DNA of 38,652 bases from a virus, in the IMG/VR virus record IMGVR_UViG_3300036978_000670, positions 1-38,652 of that record; one strand, given 5' to 3'. Every line of letters starts with the position of its first letter. Within the stretch, counting starts at the first letter, position 1. Under the pieces are notes generated by a model that was given only the letters and a program-made list of their open reading frames with translations, had not been told where the DNA came from and searched no databases. The position numbers and the translations under genes are program-made. This document shows positions 22,001 through 31,099 of the stretch, one piece after another.

Positions 22001-23505
22001 CACTGATGGCAGAGGGCAAACAGTTTGCCGCTGCTGGGGATATTGACACGGCTACCCGCAAATTTGAGCAAGCCGCCGTTGTTGCAAAAAAATCTGAAGA
22101 TGCCTACAAATCCCTATCCACCGAGGTCAAAAATGACTTTACCCCGGCGATGGCTGCGGCGCACAAGTCCGCTGAAGAAGGGGTAAAAAATTATGAAAAA
22201 ACAGCAGAAAAGGCTCTGAGCGACGCAGCGAAGCATTATGATAAGGCCAAGGATGCGGCGGGTAAACTTGCCGACCGGCAACTCGAGCTAGAAGAGCGGC
22301 TGCTCAAGGTAAGGGTTGCTGGCCAATCATCCGCTGAGGCTTACGCAACAATGGTTTCTCAGGCCCAAAAGTATGAGGCGGCAGCGCGGTCTGCGATGGC
22401 TGCCGGTAACTTTGACACCGCCGTAGCTATGGCTGATCGGGCCGCTGGCGTGTGGGATAGCTTGGGGCAGGAAGTCAAGGACGGCGAGCAGGTAATAATC
22501 TCAGCCAAGCAGGCGTTGACTGATCAAGCAGCAGGCATCAAGTCATCTGGCGAGCTGGCAATACAGATACTTGCGGCGCAAAAAGCGGCAGAGGAAGCCG
22601 CAGGAAAAGCAGCGGAAGAACGCGCGGCCAAGGCAACAGCGGCAAAAGAAGCAGAAGCACAAAAAGTTGCTGATCTGGAAGCAGCCAAGGAAAAAGTAGT
22701 TATCTCCGCTGAGGAAGGTGCGCAAGAGGCCGCTGCGGGAACACTGGCAGCCAATCAGCAGATTGTGGAGATACTTGAGGCGCAAAAGACGGCTATCGGT
22801 GAGGTGGCTGACGCTCTCAACAAGCAGGCAGACTGGCAGTTAGGCAAGCCGTTCACGGACGCTGGCGAGGCCGTGAAGAATCTCGGTGATACAGTTGGCA
22901 AAACCGTTGCTGAGATGACAAGCGCATTAGAGGCTTTTGAGCGTAGCGGCGCAGCATCTATTGCCGCGCTGGATGCCCGCCTTGATACACTGGTTGCCAA
23001 AAAGAGAGTGATTGACGTTGTGGTTAGAGAGGTCTCTGCCAAGGCCAGCGGCGGCGCGATTGGAACAGTCACTGCGATGGCAACAGGCGGGATGTATGCC
23101 CGTGATGCCCGCAGAGGGATGCACTTCCCCGGCTTCGGCGGCGGCGACCGCTGGAGCAATCTTGTCATCGCCGAAAACGGCGAATACATGCAGCGCAAAG
23201 AGGCTACCGCCGCCCTTGGTGGCGACGGCCTCGCGCTGGCCCGTGCGCAAAACAATCTTGATTTTACCCGGATGCAGGCCATCCTCACCAAGCATCTTGG
23301 CCCTCCGCAGATCAAGTTGGACATGCCCGCGCCGCGCCAGCCGCAGATGCAGCAGCTCGGTATAATCAAGCTGCAAGTTGGCGATGTGCAAGCCGAGGTC
23401 TATGCCACGCCAGACAATGCGGCGACAATCCACGCGGCAATTGCTGAGGCCCAACGTAAGGCCCAGCGTACCGCGCAAGCCAAAAAACGAGCAGGAGTTA
23501 AGTGA
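19084..23505 (+). CDS. Tape measure protein
   Basis: 1473 residues, the largest gene, setting tail length (about 220 nm at 0.15 nm per residue). Alanine-rich helical repeats at the N-terminus are followed by the TP901-type core (GDEMAAVKAMTGATADEMER; GLMSYGQAANNLAEIL). A hydrophobic span lies at about 577-640 (GVAIGASSIATGFLLAG and following), and a long coiled coil fills most of the rest. The C-terminus is globular and glycine-rich (GGMYARDARRGMHFPGFGGG). It overlaps the T frame. Confidence 0.92.
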   Translation: MANRRVEWQIALDSAGVSKGAKGIDAELTRLRQSFDRLASIRAFQKSQEDLRKFETGLAAAKTKAAALAQAAATGGSQQQAAYAKATAAVATLEQAVRRQTGELARQGAAIRAAGGSTRNLAQAEQQLSAAFRAATLDAKAAGQAQAAATTLGIKLNRNYRDEIIAMRKARADLAASGKASSADLARADAAIAENLKRIKTELQGLSPAAKAAAQAQDDLVNKLKQIGAAYLGIEGAKKALTISAAFGDEMAAVKAMTGATADEMERLRAKALSMAGAAGGPTAVAGAMASLGAAGYNVQQIMFSADAVNGMVASSRGLMSYGQAANNLAEILNLGGLAAEKSAFVADRLVLSANAATQSLPEAVEAIKQILGYFNELYKNKGPEVAFEKALAAASALSNLGTKGQKGGRVLKNALVQLVAPSAKAADIMSKLSEEEQEETKSALGVLAAHKDLIRIFDDQGNFRDFPDIIDDISKASLTAEEKMRIFGRIAGPAMFGWTNQGGQGIRDMEQKIHNADGTFEQVSDTMQAGLGGAFRMVKAEAEKATIILADPLDAALTKAIKNTRDYIYENKELATVVGVAGATFAGVAIGASSIATGFLLAGTAIGGIVAAAAGVALIPAIMTGTALAVGYAAKSYLEMHDAQDMAAESGKRAEESQKRYQDRLKRASAETGLTLTSYKDVQEAYKSGKIAYDALTDTYSKGSGVARKSADVQVKAAADVADAASGTAKGVADAVEVQEVKLKEIQKEWDEYAKKIKEIEQQIEEIGLSPSRAGDAGLSTAKKALEGLAATAQITGAAMTKSWDDPAKAVASYLPRVLGVADAEEAAVRKSLSALSVKDKALEAQHRQVLVNGKLLIEQQGVAAEVSKTEQEIIWDIADAYHGKLNAIMEVKSANGALIPGMQQVAGVWTNIGVAADRSNKQQIAGLSGLKLGLSSAADALFDLSLAGKSDLQVWNARKQAAQQYADAARALMAEGKQFAAAGDIDTATRKFEQAAVVAKKSEDAYKSLSTEVKNDFTPAMAAAHKSAEEGVKNYEKTAEKALSDAAKHYDKAKDAAGKLADRQLELEERLLKVRVAGQSSAEAYATMVSQAQKYEAAARSAMAAGNFDTAVAMADRAAGVWDSLGQEVKDGEQVIISAKQALTDQAAGIKSSGELAIQILAAQKAAEEAAGKAAEERAAKATAAKEAEAQKVADLEAAKEKVVISAEEGAQEAAAGTLAANQQIVEILEAQKTAIGEVADALNKQADWQLGKPFTDAGEAVKNLGDTVGKTVAEMTSALEAFERSGAASIAALDARLDTLVAKKRVIDVVVREVSAKASGGAIGTVTAMATGGMYARDARRGMHFPGFGGGDRWSNLVIAENGEYMQRKEATAALGGDGLALARAQNNLDFTRMQAILTKHLGPPQIKLDMPAPRQPQMQQLGIIKLQVGDVQAEVYATPDNAATIHAAIAEAQRKAQRTAQAKKRAGVK

Positions 23506-23930
23506 TGGCAGCCATCTGCAAAATCGGCGCAGTTGAACTGGATGTTAATCTCTCCTGCCCTGCCCTGCATGTGCCGCGCAAAGCCCTCAATCCCGTGCTG
23601 TTCTGCGGCGGCGGCAAAGAGACAACACTTACCACCGGCCCGCTGCCAGACTTAGAGCTGCTTGCGCTGGACACTGGCAGCGGCGTTGCTGGGTATGTCA
23701 CCTATGCGCAGATCAAGGCTCTCCGCGCCCTCCCTGACGGCATTCCGCAGCTTTTCCTGCACCCCACGGCAGACGAGCTGGGGCTTTCCGGCATCATGGT
23801 GGTCGTGGACAAAAGCACGTTGACTCCAAATTACCTGACGCGGGTCAATGATCAAGGGCTTGGCTGGGGCAACCAGCCGCAGGATGATGACATATTTTTT
23901 GGATCAATAAAATTAATAAGGATTACTTGA
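23505..23930 (+). CDS. Tail protein of unknown type after tape measure
   Basis: 141 residues. The ATG overlaps the tape measure stop (TGATG) with AGGAG seven bases upstream, so it is preferred to GTG at 23502. Beta-rich with a GGGKETTLTTGPLPDLELL stretch and a terminal IKLIRI strand; the place corresponds to the M/L tail-tip genes. No family recognised. Confidence 0.6.
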   Translation: MAAICKIGAVELDVNLSCPALHVPRKALNPVLFCGGGKETTLTTGPLPDLELLALDTGSGVAGYVTYAQIKALRALPDGIPQLFLHPTADELGLSGIMVVVDKSTLTPNYLTRVNDQGLGWGNQPQDDDIFFGSIKLIRIT

Positions 23931-23931
23931 T

Positions 23932-24951
23932 ATGGGCGCAATAGACATGGAATACGTGCGGGCGCAGACTAACGATGACACCGGCGCAAATGGTGGGTTT
24001 CCGATCAACGAGCTGCTCCAGCCGTCGCTGACTTTTCCACGTACCTTCAGCGCGCAAAATCCGCTGGTGTTTTCCGTTGCGCGGAAAATTTGCAGGCGTT
24101 ACAAATCCGATGCGCAGGCACCGCAATACGCAAGCTATGGACTTTTCGACGTGCCTTGGACGGACAAAGGTCTTCATTATTTCAATATTGTCCCGTGCGG
24201 AAACAGAGACACATGGGCAGATGTTGAGCCTAATCTTGCCACGCTGCCGCGCTACAGCGTGGGACACCTGAACGCTGAAGCGGCAATAGGTGCCACGTCT
24301 ATAACTGTAGATGTCAAAGACGCTGCGCTGGCAAGCGGCATAGAGCGCATCTTCCGGGCCGATGGCGTTTCGGTCACGGACAATCTGATGCTCGACAAGC
24401 GTTCTGCGCCGGGCACGCCCGACCCGACGCAGCATGAAGAGGTCATTGCAACCAATGCCGTGGCGACTGGCAGCGTCGTTTCTATCACCCTTTCCACCGC
24501 GCTGGTCAACGCCTACCCTGTCGGGGCCAAGGTGCGCAACATGCCGGACAAGGTGGATATGGTCGCGGCAATCAGCAATGTTAACAAGTCCTTGATCGGC
24601 ACCACGACCTTTACCGAGGGCCAAGTTGTGACCTACCGCGCGGGGACGTGGGAAGACACGATCACGCTGGAAATGACCAACAGCACGAGCTATAGGCTCA
24701 CCTCGCTCCGCTATGGACTGCATGGCACAACGTTTTCCAAGTCAGCCGACGCAAGCCCTATCTGGACAGGCTTCAGTTCGCCGCAAATCAAAATCCCGGC
24801 AGGCACAATCGCAGGGACTAACGTTGCTGGTCACAAGGTAGTTTTTGACACCAATGCTGCTATGTTGTCGAGTTTCTTGGTTTATCATCATCCTGCAAAC
24901 GCTAATGTCATGACGGCGACAGTCACAGACGGCATTATGTGGGAGGAGTAA
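23932..24951 (+). CDS. Putative tail-tip structural protein
   Basis: 339 residues, rich in strands, with sequences like NAEAAIGATSITVDVKDAAL that resemble the adhesion-type repeats of tail-tip proteins. It lies between the short post-tape gene and three related proteins. Only one base separates it from the previous stop, and its stop overlaps the next ATG (TAATG). Specific role unknown. Confidence 0.55.
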   Translation: MGAIDMEYVRAQTNDDTGANGGFPINELLQPSLTFPRTFSAQNPLVFSVARKICRRYKSDAQAPQYASYGLFDVPWTDKGLHYFNIVPCGNRDTWADVEPNLATLPRYSVGHLNAEAAIGATSITVDVKDAALASGIERIFRADGVSVTDNLMLDKRSAPGTPDPTQHEEVIATNAVATGSVVSITLSTALVNAYPVGAKVRNMPDKVDMVAAISNVNKSLIGTTTFTEGQVVTYRAGTWEDTITLEMTNSTSYRLTSLRYGLHGTTFSKSADASPIWTGFSSPQIKIPAGTIAGTNVAGHKVVFDTNAAMLSSFLVYHHPANANVMTATVTDGIMWEE

Positions 24952-25898
24952 TGCACGTCGCAACTGGCTCCATCACTGTCACCGGCCCGGCAGCCTCTTC
25001 CGGCGCACCGGTGAGCAGACGCTGCGTCCGGGTGAAGCAGGACAACAGCCAGCGGACGCAATGCCCCGGTGGGGCAACTGACCTGATGAAGCTGCTGAAA
25101 CGGCTGATGGGCATACCAGTTGCAGGAAGTGATGAGGACAAGCCCTATGATGGCGTGTTCAGGGTGCCGATTGTGTCGCAAGATGACGGCCAAGGCCACA
25201 GCATCAGCATCACCCACGGCACGGTTGGCGAGCCTCAGGAAGGGCTGACACGGCACAACGAGACCATCTTCGCCACGCCCTCAGATTGGGCTGCGGCGGG
25301 CGTAGAAGTTGAATTAGAACTGACCGGCAAGCTGGAGTTTGCGCCGGACAAGTTGACTGAGGCCCGGCTGATCGGCACGGCCTTGGACAGCGCAGGCAAT
25401 CCGCTGCTCTCTGTCATGCTGCGGATCAGCGGCAGCAAGCTAATCACCGGCGCGGCCTGCCATGCGCAGATTGCGGTCAGTTATTTGGCCTATACCACCA
25501 CGCGGCAAGTTGAGGTCACGCCGCGCGGCGAAGAGGGCGATGAAGAAAATTATTACCAGTCTAGCCTTGTTGTTGCGTCAGAGTGCGGTGGCCTTGAACG
25601 GGTCAAAATTGATGTTCCGCAGTGCTTTGAGGATTTCTGGGCGGCGTGGAAAGATTTGCTGGATGAATGGAACAAGCTGCGTGATGGCGGTACGTTGACG
25701 GTTAATGAGGATGAGGAAGAGCCGGAAGGGTCTGATCTTAATATAGTTTGGAACTTCTGCGGCAAGCACCGCTTGCGCTCTGCTTCCTTGGGCGTTTTTG
25801 ACCACCTCAAGGCCAATGGTGATGTCTGTTATCCGGGCGTAATGTGCCGTGATTTGACTAGTCCAGACTGCCTGCCGCAGGGCGAGGAGGAGGACTAA
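24951..25898 (+). CDS. SITVT-family tail protein A
   Basis: 315 residues, first of three consecutive paralogues. It starts VATGSITVTGPAASS, followed after a variable stretch by a helix ending KRLMGIP, then strands, then an amphipathic aromatic helix (FEDFWAAWKDLLDEW) and an acidic turn (EDEEEPEG). Gene B has an equivalent region. Translation is coupled to neighbours by TAATG at both ends. Probably a tail-tip or adsorption component; no known family. Confidence 0.6.
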   Translation: MHVATGSITVTGPAASSGAPVSRRCVRVKQDNSQRTQCPGGATDLMKLLKRLMGIPVAGSDEDKPYDGVFRVPIVSQDDGQGHSISITHGTVGEPQEGLTRHNETIFATPSDWAAAGVEVELELTGKLEFAPDKLTEARLIGTALDSAGNPLLSVMLRISGSKLITGAACHAQIAVSYLAYTTTRQVEVTPRGEEGDEENYYQSSLVVASECGGLERVKIDVPQCFEDFWAAWKDLLDEWNKLRDGGTLTVNEDEEEPEGSDLNIVWNFCGKHRLRSASLGVFDHLKANGDVCYPGVMCRDLTSPDCLPQGEEED

Positions 25899-26782
25899 TG
25901 CCATCTGTTGCCACCGGCAGCATCACCGTTTCTTCCGCCGCCGTAGCAGTTGACGACGGAGCGGCAGGTGAACATAACTGGCTCTTTGTCCGGCAGCCGG
26001 AAATCCCGGAAGAGCATAAGATTGCAACGCTGCGAGATGCCAGCGCGATGCTCAATCAGTTGCGCTCTGGCCGCTCTGCCTTCGCCGCGATTAAGTCTTG
26101 TCCGGTGCGGCGGTCGCAGGCCAGCGGGGTATGGACGGCCAGCTACACCGCCGAGGTTGAGGTACATCATGCCGAGGGCGTGGAATATGAACTTGAAATC
26201 ACCAAGGACGGTGTGCTACTTGATGCGCAGGGGCCGCTGTTGTCGTACAAGCAGACATCTGAGAGCTATGACGTTGACTACAATCAGACCCAGCAGCTCG
26301 GCTGGCGGGCTGCCTTCAACACGTTCATGGGGATGTGGGAAGGCGACGTATTTGACGAGGAAAGTAATCTGCTTGTCATCAAGCCGGGTATCACGCATGA
26401 TGATGGTTTTGTGTACATTGATGCGCCAGCTTTTGGCACCTTCCGGGCGCGTGGACTTGTTGAATATGATCTGTGGAAGGTCAACATTGAGCATCAGCTC
26501 GGCACGGAATGGGCTGCATCCTTGTGGGCGGTAGCGTGGTGGCCAAAGGGTTTAGCGCGTGAGTTTCAGAAGTCAGAATATTGTGAGATCAAGCTGCCGC
26601 AATGTGTCGTTGATGCCATGAACGAATGCCCTGATGCCAAGGCAGATGATGGCACGGGCGAAGGAGGAGATGAAGGCACAGAAACTGAAGATCATTGGAC
26701 AGTCAGCGTTAATCCGCCACGAACGGCAGAAGTCAACAAATGCAATGGCGAGGTTGAAAAAATAACTTATGACAGTAAGTAG
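25898..26782 (+). CDS. SITVT-family tail protein B
   Basis: 294 residues. N-terminus VATGSITVSSAAVA aligns with genes A and C. The middle contains WRAAFNTFMGMWEG, equivalent to the aromatic helix of A, and a series of strands with many Trp (LWAVAWWPKG). The C-terminus is acidic and Gly-rich. Its ribosome site is GAGGAGGAGG, which is exactly complementary over ten bases to the pyrimidine run CCTCCTCCTC at 33171-33180. Confidence 0.6.
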   Translation: MPSVATGSITVSSAAVAVDDGAAGEHNWLFVRQPEIPEEHKIATLRDASAMLNQLRSGRSAFAAIKSCPVRRSQASGVWTASYTAEVEVHHAEGVEYELEITKDGVLLDAQGPLLSYKQTSESYDVDYNQTQQLGWRAAFNTFMGMWEGDVFDEESNLLVIKPGITHDDGFVYIDAPAFGTFRARGLVEYDLWKVNIEHQLGTEWAASLWAVAWWPKGLAREFQKSEYCEIKLPQCVVDAMNECPDAKADDGTGEGGDEGTETEDHWTVSVNPPRTAEVNKCNGEVEKITYDSK

Positions 26783-28460
26783 CCAGAGCATAACCGTCAC
26801 CGCCGCTCCGGGGGCAGAACCGTCCAGCACCGAACGCTGGCTGCGTCTGACCACTGATCCGCCAGAGCGAGATGAGGGCGTGAGCAAGGCGCAACTGGCT
26901 GGTATGCTGGACAGCTTGATCGGCATCACGGATCACTGTAAGCAAGATTCAGTTCCAACTGAAAATATTGATAGCAAAATCAAGCAGAAACTCAGCGGTC
27001 AGGCAAGTTGTCAGTCATCCGCCGAGCAGCTGCAGCTTGCGGAAAAATGCAGCCCAGCGCGGCGCACCGGGTTGCCGATCAAAAAGAACGTCTATGCGCA
27101 CTGGTCGTGGAATGAAGACCCGCCGTCGGAATTATACCGCGTTGTGCCGCTTGGCTCTGCCATTGTGCTTTCCGGGCCAGTGCGCAGTAGCAAGGTCATC
27201 AATCTGGTCATTGATGTCACCAATTCTAATTCCGCTCCCGTCCGCTACCACGCGGACGAAGAAGCCCGTACTGCCCTCTGGCGCAAGCAGCCGCCGCGCT
27301 GGATCGGCAACGTGGTGGTCGGTAAGCGCATCGTTGCTGGGCCGGAAATCGGCTGGAGCAACGGTAAGGTGTTGCTCGGTGCGACGGTCAGTGGACGGCT
27401 CGAACTGTGGCTGCCGATCAAATTTGACACGTGGGAACTTAGCGTACCGGGCGTGTACATCGGCGACGGCAAGCGGAGCTACAAGGCCAAGGTGTTTGGT
27501 GTCAGCGAGCTGCTGGCCCAGCCCGCCGAGGTGAATCTCGAAGACGAAAAAGATGGCGATCCAGATTCGGAAGACTGCTCTGTATGCGGCGGCAGTGCCG
27601 ATGCGGTGCCAGATGATCAAGTTCCCGGCGACGGTAGCGGCGGCGTGGTCGTCAATGGCAATCCGGTCTATTGCTATATCACCATCAATTGGACGCTGTA
27701 CAAGTCATGCACCAGTGATTATGTAGGTCGGGGCGTGGAATACAGGGGCGTGGAGTGTCCGGCTGGTGAAGATATCACGCCGACTTATAATGTCGGATTT
27801 AATAGCATTAAAGAGCTGCCTGATTACATCTATGAGGTTGCAAGCTATGATGTAGAGCGGTTCACAGGCGGCGGCGAAGATGTAATTGTTGCCGCTGAAT
27901 ATAAGTCAAAATGCTGCTATGATGCAGTTCTTCCGGGCTGTATCCCTGAGTGCATGACAAAGAAAAGCACGTATTATGGCACAACGTGGCCGCTGGTTGA
28001 GCAAAAACTAAAAGCGGAATATCCCGGCGAAACAAAAATTGTCTATGTCGGGCCAAGGTCTGGGGCGTGCGGGGAAAGAACGGATGAGTTTGTCCCGCCG
28101 CAGGGCAGTTGTGGTTGTCCAGATAATTCATATTTTGCGTTTTCAGGGATTGAGAACTATGTTGATATATACTACAACGGAGAATTAGTTAAAGAATTTA
28201 TAAGTGTTAACCGTCCAGACTTGGGGATAATTGATACCCCAGGACCGTGGACGTATGATGTTTCTGGCAAACAAGGAAATTTTGAAATTATTGCATATAA
28301 TTACCCCAAAAATGACCAGAACCAAGAAAGCCGCTCAAGGGGTGTAATTTTTGATTTTATCGTGAGCGGCGAAGTGATACAGCACGAGGAGCTTTGGGAG
28401 CCTGATCCAATCTTCCCAGGCGGCGAATTTTATAGAAAATCATTTAGTTGCGGGTATTAA
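26769..28460 (+). CDS. SITVT-family tail protein C, cysteine-rich
   Basis: 563 residues. The first ~55 align with A and B (SSQSITVTAAPGAE; MLDSLIGIT). Residues ~70-250 are strand-rich (KFDTWELSVPGVYIGDGK). The C-terminal half is unusual for a tail protein: many cysteines (EDCSVCGG, SKCCYDAVLPGCIPECM, GSCGCPD), suggesting disulphides or metal ligation in an exposed receptor-binding part. From about 28100 its DNA becomes AT-rich, continuing into the next gene. Overlaps gene B by 14 bp. Confidence 0.6.
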   Translation: MTVSSQSITVTAAPGAEPSSTERWLRLTTDPPERDEGVSKAQLAGMLDSLIGITDHCKQDSVPTENIDSKIKQKLSGQASCQSSAEQLQLAEKCSPARRTGLPIKKNVYAHWSWNEDPPSELYRVVPLGSAIVLSGPVRSSKVINLVIDVTNSNSAPVRYHADEEARTALWRKQPPRWIGNVVVGKRIVAGPEIGWSNGKVLLGATVSGRLELWLPIKFDTWELSVPGVYIGDGKRSYKAKVFGVSELLAQPAEVNLEDEKDGDPDSEDCSVCGGSADAVPDDQVPGDGSGGVVVNGNPVYCYITINWTLYKSCTSDYVGRGVEYRGVECPAGEDITPTYNVGFNSIKELPDYIYEVASYDVERFTGGGEDVIVAAEYKSKCCYDAVLPGCIPECMTKKSTYYGTTWPLVEQKLKAEYPGETKIVYVGPRSGACGERTDEFVPPQGSCGCPDNSYFAFSGIENYVDIYYNGELVKEFISVNRPDLGIIDTPGPWTYDVSGKQGNFEIIAYNYPKNDQNQESRSRGVIFDFIVSGEVIQHEELWEPDPIFPGGEFYRKSFSCGY

Positions 28461-30581
28461 ATGGCATACTGGCAAGGAACAACAATAGATGCAAGCAAGT
28501 GGATTGTATATACTGCTCCAGTTGCATCTATTACTCAAGACGATGCTGCTTATGCTAATCTAAGCACCGGAGACTCGCATTGCGGGGCATTCATCTCGAC
28601 AGTAAAAAATTATAATTTTGCGGAAGCAAGGCAGATAAGCGTATCTATATATCCTCAGTCATCAGTTGATTATAATGGTGCTATTGGAGCAGCTATTGCA
28701 TTAGCAAAACCTCTTGTTAGCAGGGGTATATATTACGCAGAGTGCAATACAGGCTTGCTAATAACTCTCGGTGTTGGCTCATCTGCTGTATATAGTGTAA
28801 TTAACGGCAGTTATACCCAGCTTGCGGCATACAGCCCTGTCACTTCAGACGCAACAACTGATATTGTATTATATATAACATCAGATAACAAGATAAGTGT
28901 AAAATTTGGAAGCAGTTATGTAGTAACTGACCTGCAAATACCATCTACGTTAATATCAGCAATTAGCAGTAGCTATCAATTAGATTTAGGCGGAGGGACA
29001 TACTTACGCAATGGTTATATCAAGTATAGTAATCTTGTAATATCTGGAGATTCTTTATATTTTGAGTCGTTTGCGTCATTACGCATTGCATCAGTAGCAG
29101 AGTCTTTCCGCTACGTGCAAGTTGCCCCCGCCGCGCCCCGCGAAGCGTGGAAAGGCATCCAAGTACGCAAGGCCACGCCAGCAGAGAAATCATATGAAAT
29201 CTATGTTGATGCGGCGGCGCGGCTGGAGAAGGCGGCGCAGTTGTCGGTCATCGCAACAATGGGCTTTGAGCAGTTCGCCGCGCTGTCTGTCAACGGCACC
29301 TTGGCGGCGTTTGAGCAGTTCACCACGCTCTCTGTTGAGGCCCGCGAACGCATGGTCTTTGAGACCTACCAGCGGCTTGCGGTGCTGGGCGAGGTGGACA
29401 CAAGCATATTTGAGCAATCTGTCGGGCTGGTCATTGACAATTCCATTGTAGATTTTATTTCATTTGCTGAACAGGGCGGGCTGTATTACCGCCAGTTTGA
29501 CGTGCAAGTCAATGTTCACCCTGATACCTTTCCGCCGCGCAATGTGCAGCTCATCCGCTCGCTGCCGCTCTATGCTTCCGCATCGCTCGTTCTTCAGTCC
29601 ACGCTGATACTGCCGACCGGCCCTGTGCAAGGCCAACCGCGCATCATCGGCTTGATGTACGACGGTGTGCAGGAGGAGGGCAGAACGCTACAAAAAAACG
29701 AGGACGGGAAGGCGGTTGAAGTTATCACGGCGACGCTGCGGCTGGTCAGCCCTACCGCTGGGCTTGGCTACCTCAAGGGCGATAGCGGCTCGCAGCGGTT
29801 CACCAAGAGCTGGCCAAGCGGCACAATGGCCAGCGAGATCATGGATGAGCTGTTTGCTGGCAGCGGCTTGAGCTATGACCTGCGCATTGACGATTTCCCT
29901 ATCGGCCAGCAGCTTGCCGTCGAGAACAAATTTCCTTTTGAAATCTGGCCTTTGCTGTTTATCAGAGAGCGCATCCGCACGGGTGATGACGGCGACACGC
30001 TGATCATCGCGCCGGTGCTGCCCTGCCTTCCTGCCGCGCTGCCCACGCAGCCGCTTGACCATGACCTTGACCCCGGCGAATACATGGTGCAATCTACAAC
30101 TGCAGACGACGGCGGGCAGATCAGATGCACCATGATCAGGGTGGCAAACTATCAGGATGCGGATGCAGGCGCGGCGGAGCTGGCCGCGCCAGAACTTGGT
30201 GAAGCAGACAGCAGCGGCATGACCACGGTCTATGGCTGGCCGGTGCCGTGGCGCAAGGTCTGGCTGCGTGGCTGCCACCTGCCGCATGACGGCTATGAGC
30301 TGCGGGCTGAGGGCGTGGCTGAAGAAATAGAACTTGAAGAGACGATCAGCTTTGACAACGGCATTGGCCGGACGCAGCGGCCCATCTACGCCTTGCTTTC
30401 GGTGGACTGGGCGGGTAATATTTCACTGGGCGCGGTCACACCCAGTGAAGACGGCACTTTGACGGCGGCAACGGCTGGCAAGTCCGTCGCTGTGGTACGA
30501 TACAAGACGCGCAGGTATAAGTTTTTGTACCGTGATGATCAACAACACAAGATGTCTTTCTGGCTCCGCGCCGAGGTGTAA
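28461..30581 (+). CDS. Large tail fibre or tail-tip protein, mosaic
   Basis: 706 residues. The first ~210, encoded by AT-rich DNA, are Tyr/Ser-rich strands that look like a jelly-roll or lectin module (FAEARQISVSIYPQSSVDYN, YIKYSNLVISGDSLYFES). Then comes a run of imperfect ~20-residue repeats (FEQFAALSVNGTLAA, FEQFTTLSVEARERM, FETYQRLAVLGEV). The GC-rich C-terminal ~370 residues look like a conserved tail-tip body (PRIIGLMYDGVQEEGR; LDPGEYMVQSTTADDGGQIR). Host-recognition head on a conserved shaft is the likely reading. Confidence 0.6.
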   Translation: MAYWQGTTIDASKWIVYTAPVASITQDDAAYANLSTGDSHCGAFISTVKNYNFAEARQISVSIYPQSSVDYNGAIGAAIALAKPLVSRGIYYAECNTGLLITLGVGSSAVYSVINGSYTQLAAYSPVTSDATTDIVLYITSDNKISVKFGSSYVVTDLQIPSTLISAISSSYQLDLGGGTYLRNGYIKYSNLVISGDSLYFESFASLRIASVAESFRYVQVAPAAPREAWKGIQVRKATPAEKSYEIYVDAAARLEKAAQLSVIATMGFEQFAALSVNGTLAAFEQFTTLSVEARERMVFETYQRLAVLGEVDTSIFEQSVGLVIDNSIVDFISFAEQGGLYYRQFDVQVNVHPDTFPPRNVQLIRSLPLYASASLVLQSTLILPTGPVQGQPRIIGLMYDGVQEEGRTLQKNEDGKAVEVITATLRLVSPTAGLGYLKGDSGSQRFTKSWPSGTMASEIMDELFAGSGLSYDLRIDDFPIGQQLAVENKFPFEIWPLLFIRERIRTGDDGDTLIIAPVLPCLPAALPTQPLDHDLDPGEYMVQSTTADDGGQIRCTMIRVANYQDADAGAAELAAPELGEADSSGMTTVYGWPVPWRKVWLRGCHLPHDGYELRAEGVAEEIELEETISFDNGIGRTQRPIYALLSVDWAGNISLGAVTPSEDGTLTAATAGKSVAVVRYKTRRYKFLYRDDQQHKMSFWLRAEV

Positions 30582-30583
30582 CG

Positions 30584-31099
30584 ATGGAAATAATAGAGAG
30601 TGCGCCACTGTTGGTTGACCCGCAAAATGCGACAGAGGCAGCTGCTTCGGCGGCATGGGCGATGGAACCCGACGAAGCGGAAAACGGAACCACTGGCTGG
30701 ACGATCCCGGAAAACAAGCCCTTCTTCTTTCTCGCCCAGCCGCCTGAAGGCGAGGTGTTTGACAAAATTGAATATGAGGTCGGCGAGTACCGGTTGATCG
30801 GCACTGTGAAGCGGACGCGGACTGACACGCTGGATTTCCAGAATAAGCAGACAACCGGGCTGCTGACATTTTACCCGGACAAAATCATCAATGAATACTG
30901 GAACGAGGCTGCGCCGCCGCCGCATAGCATCAACGGGCGCACGGTGACAGTCAAGCATGATGATCCGCAGTTCGTGCTGACGGTCACGTATGAGTATTCC
31001 GCGTTGCAATTTCGCTTCTCCGTGCCAACAAAGGGACTGGCGGAAGGCGAACAATACAAAGTGCTGTTTGACCTGCACAGCAAGGAGGAGGGCGCGTGA
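30584..31099 (+). CDS. Hypothetical tail protein
   Basis: 171 residues, strand-rich (FDKIEYEVGEYRLIGTVKRT; FVLTVTYEYSALQFRFSV). It follows the large tail gene with two bases between and overlaps the next gene by four (GTGA), so it belongs to the same operon and probably to the tail tip. No family recognised. Confidence 0.55.
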   Translation: MEIIESAPLLVDPQNATEAAASAAWAMEPDEAENGTTGWTIPENKPFFFLAQPPEGEVFDKIEYEVGEYRLIGTVKRTRTDTLDFQNKQTTGLLTFYPDKIINEYWNEAAPPPHSINGRTVTVKHDDPQFVLTVTYEYSALQFRFSVPTKGLAEGEQYKVLFDLHSKEEGA

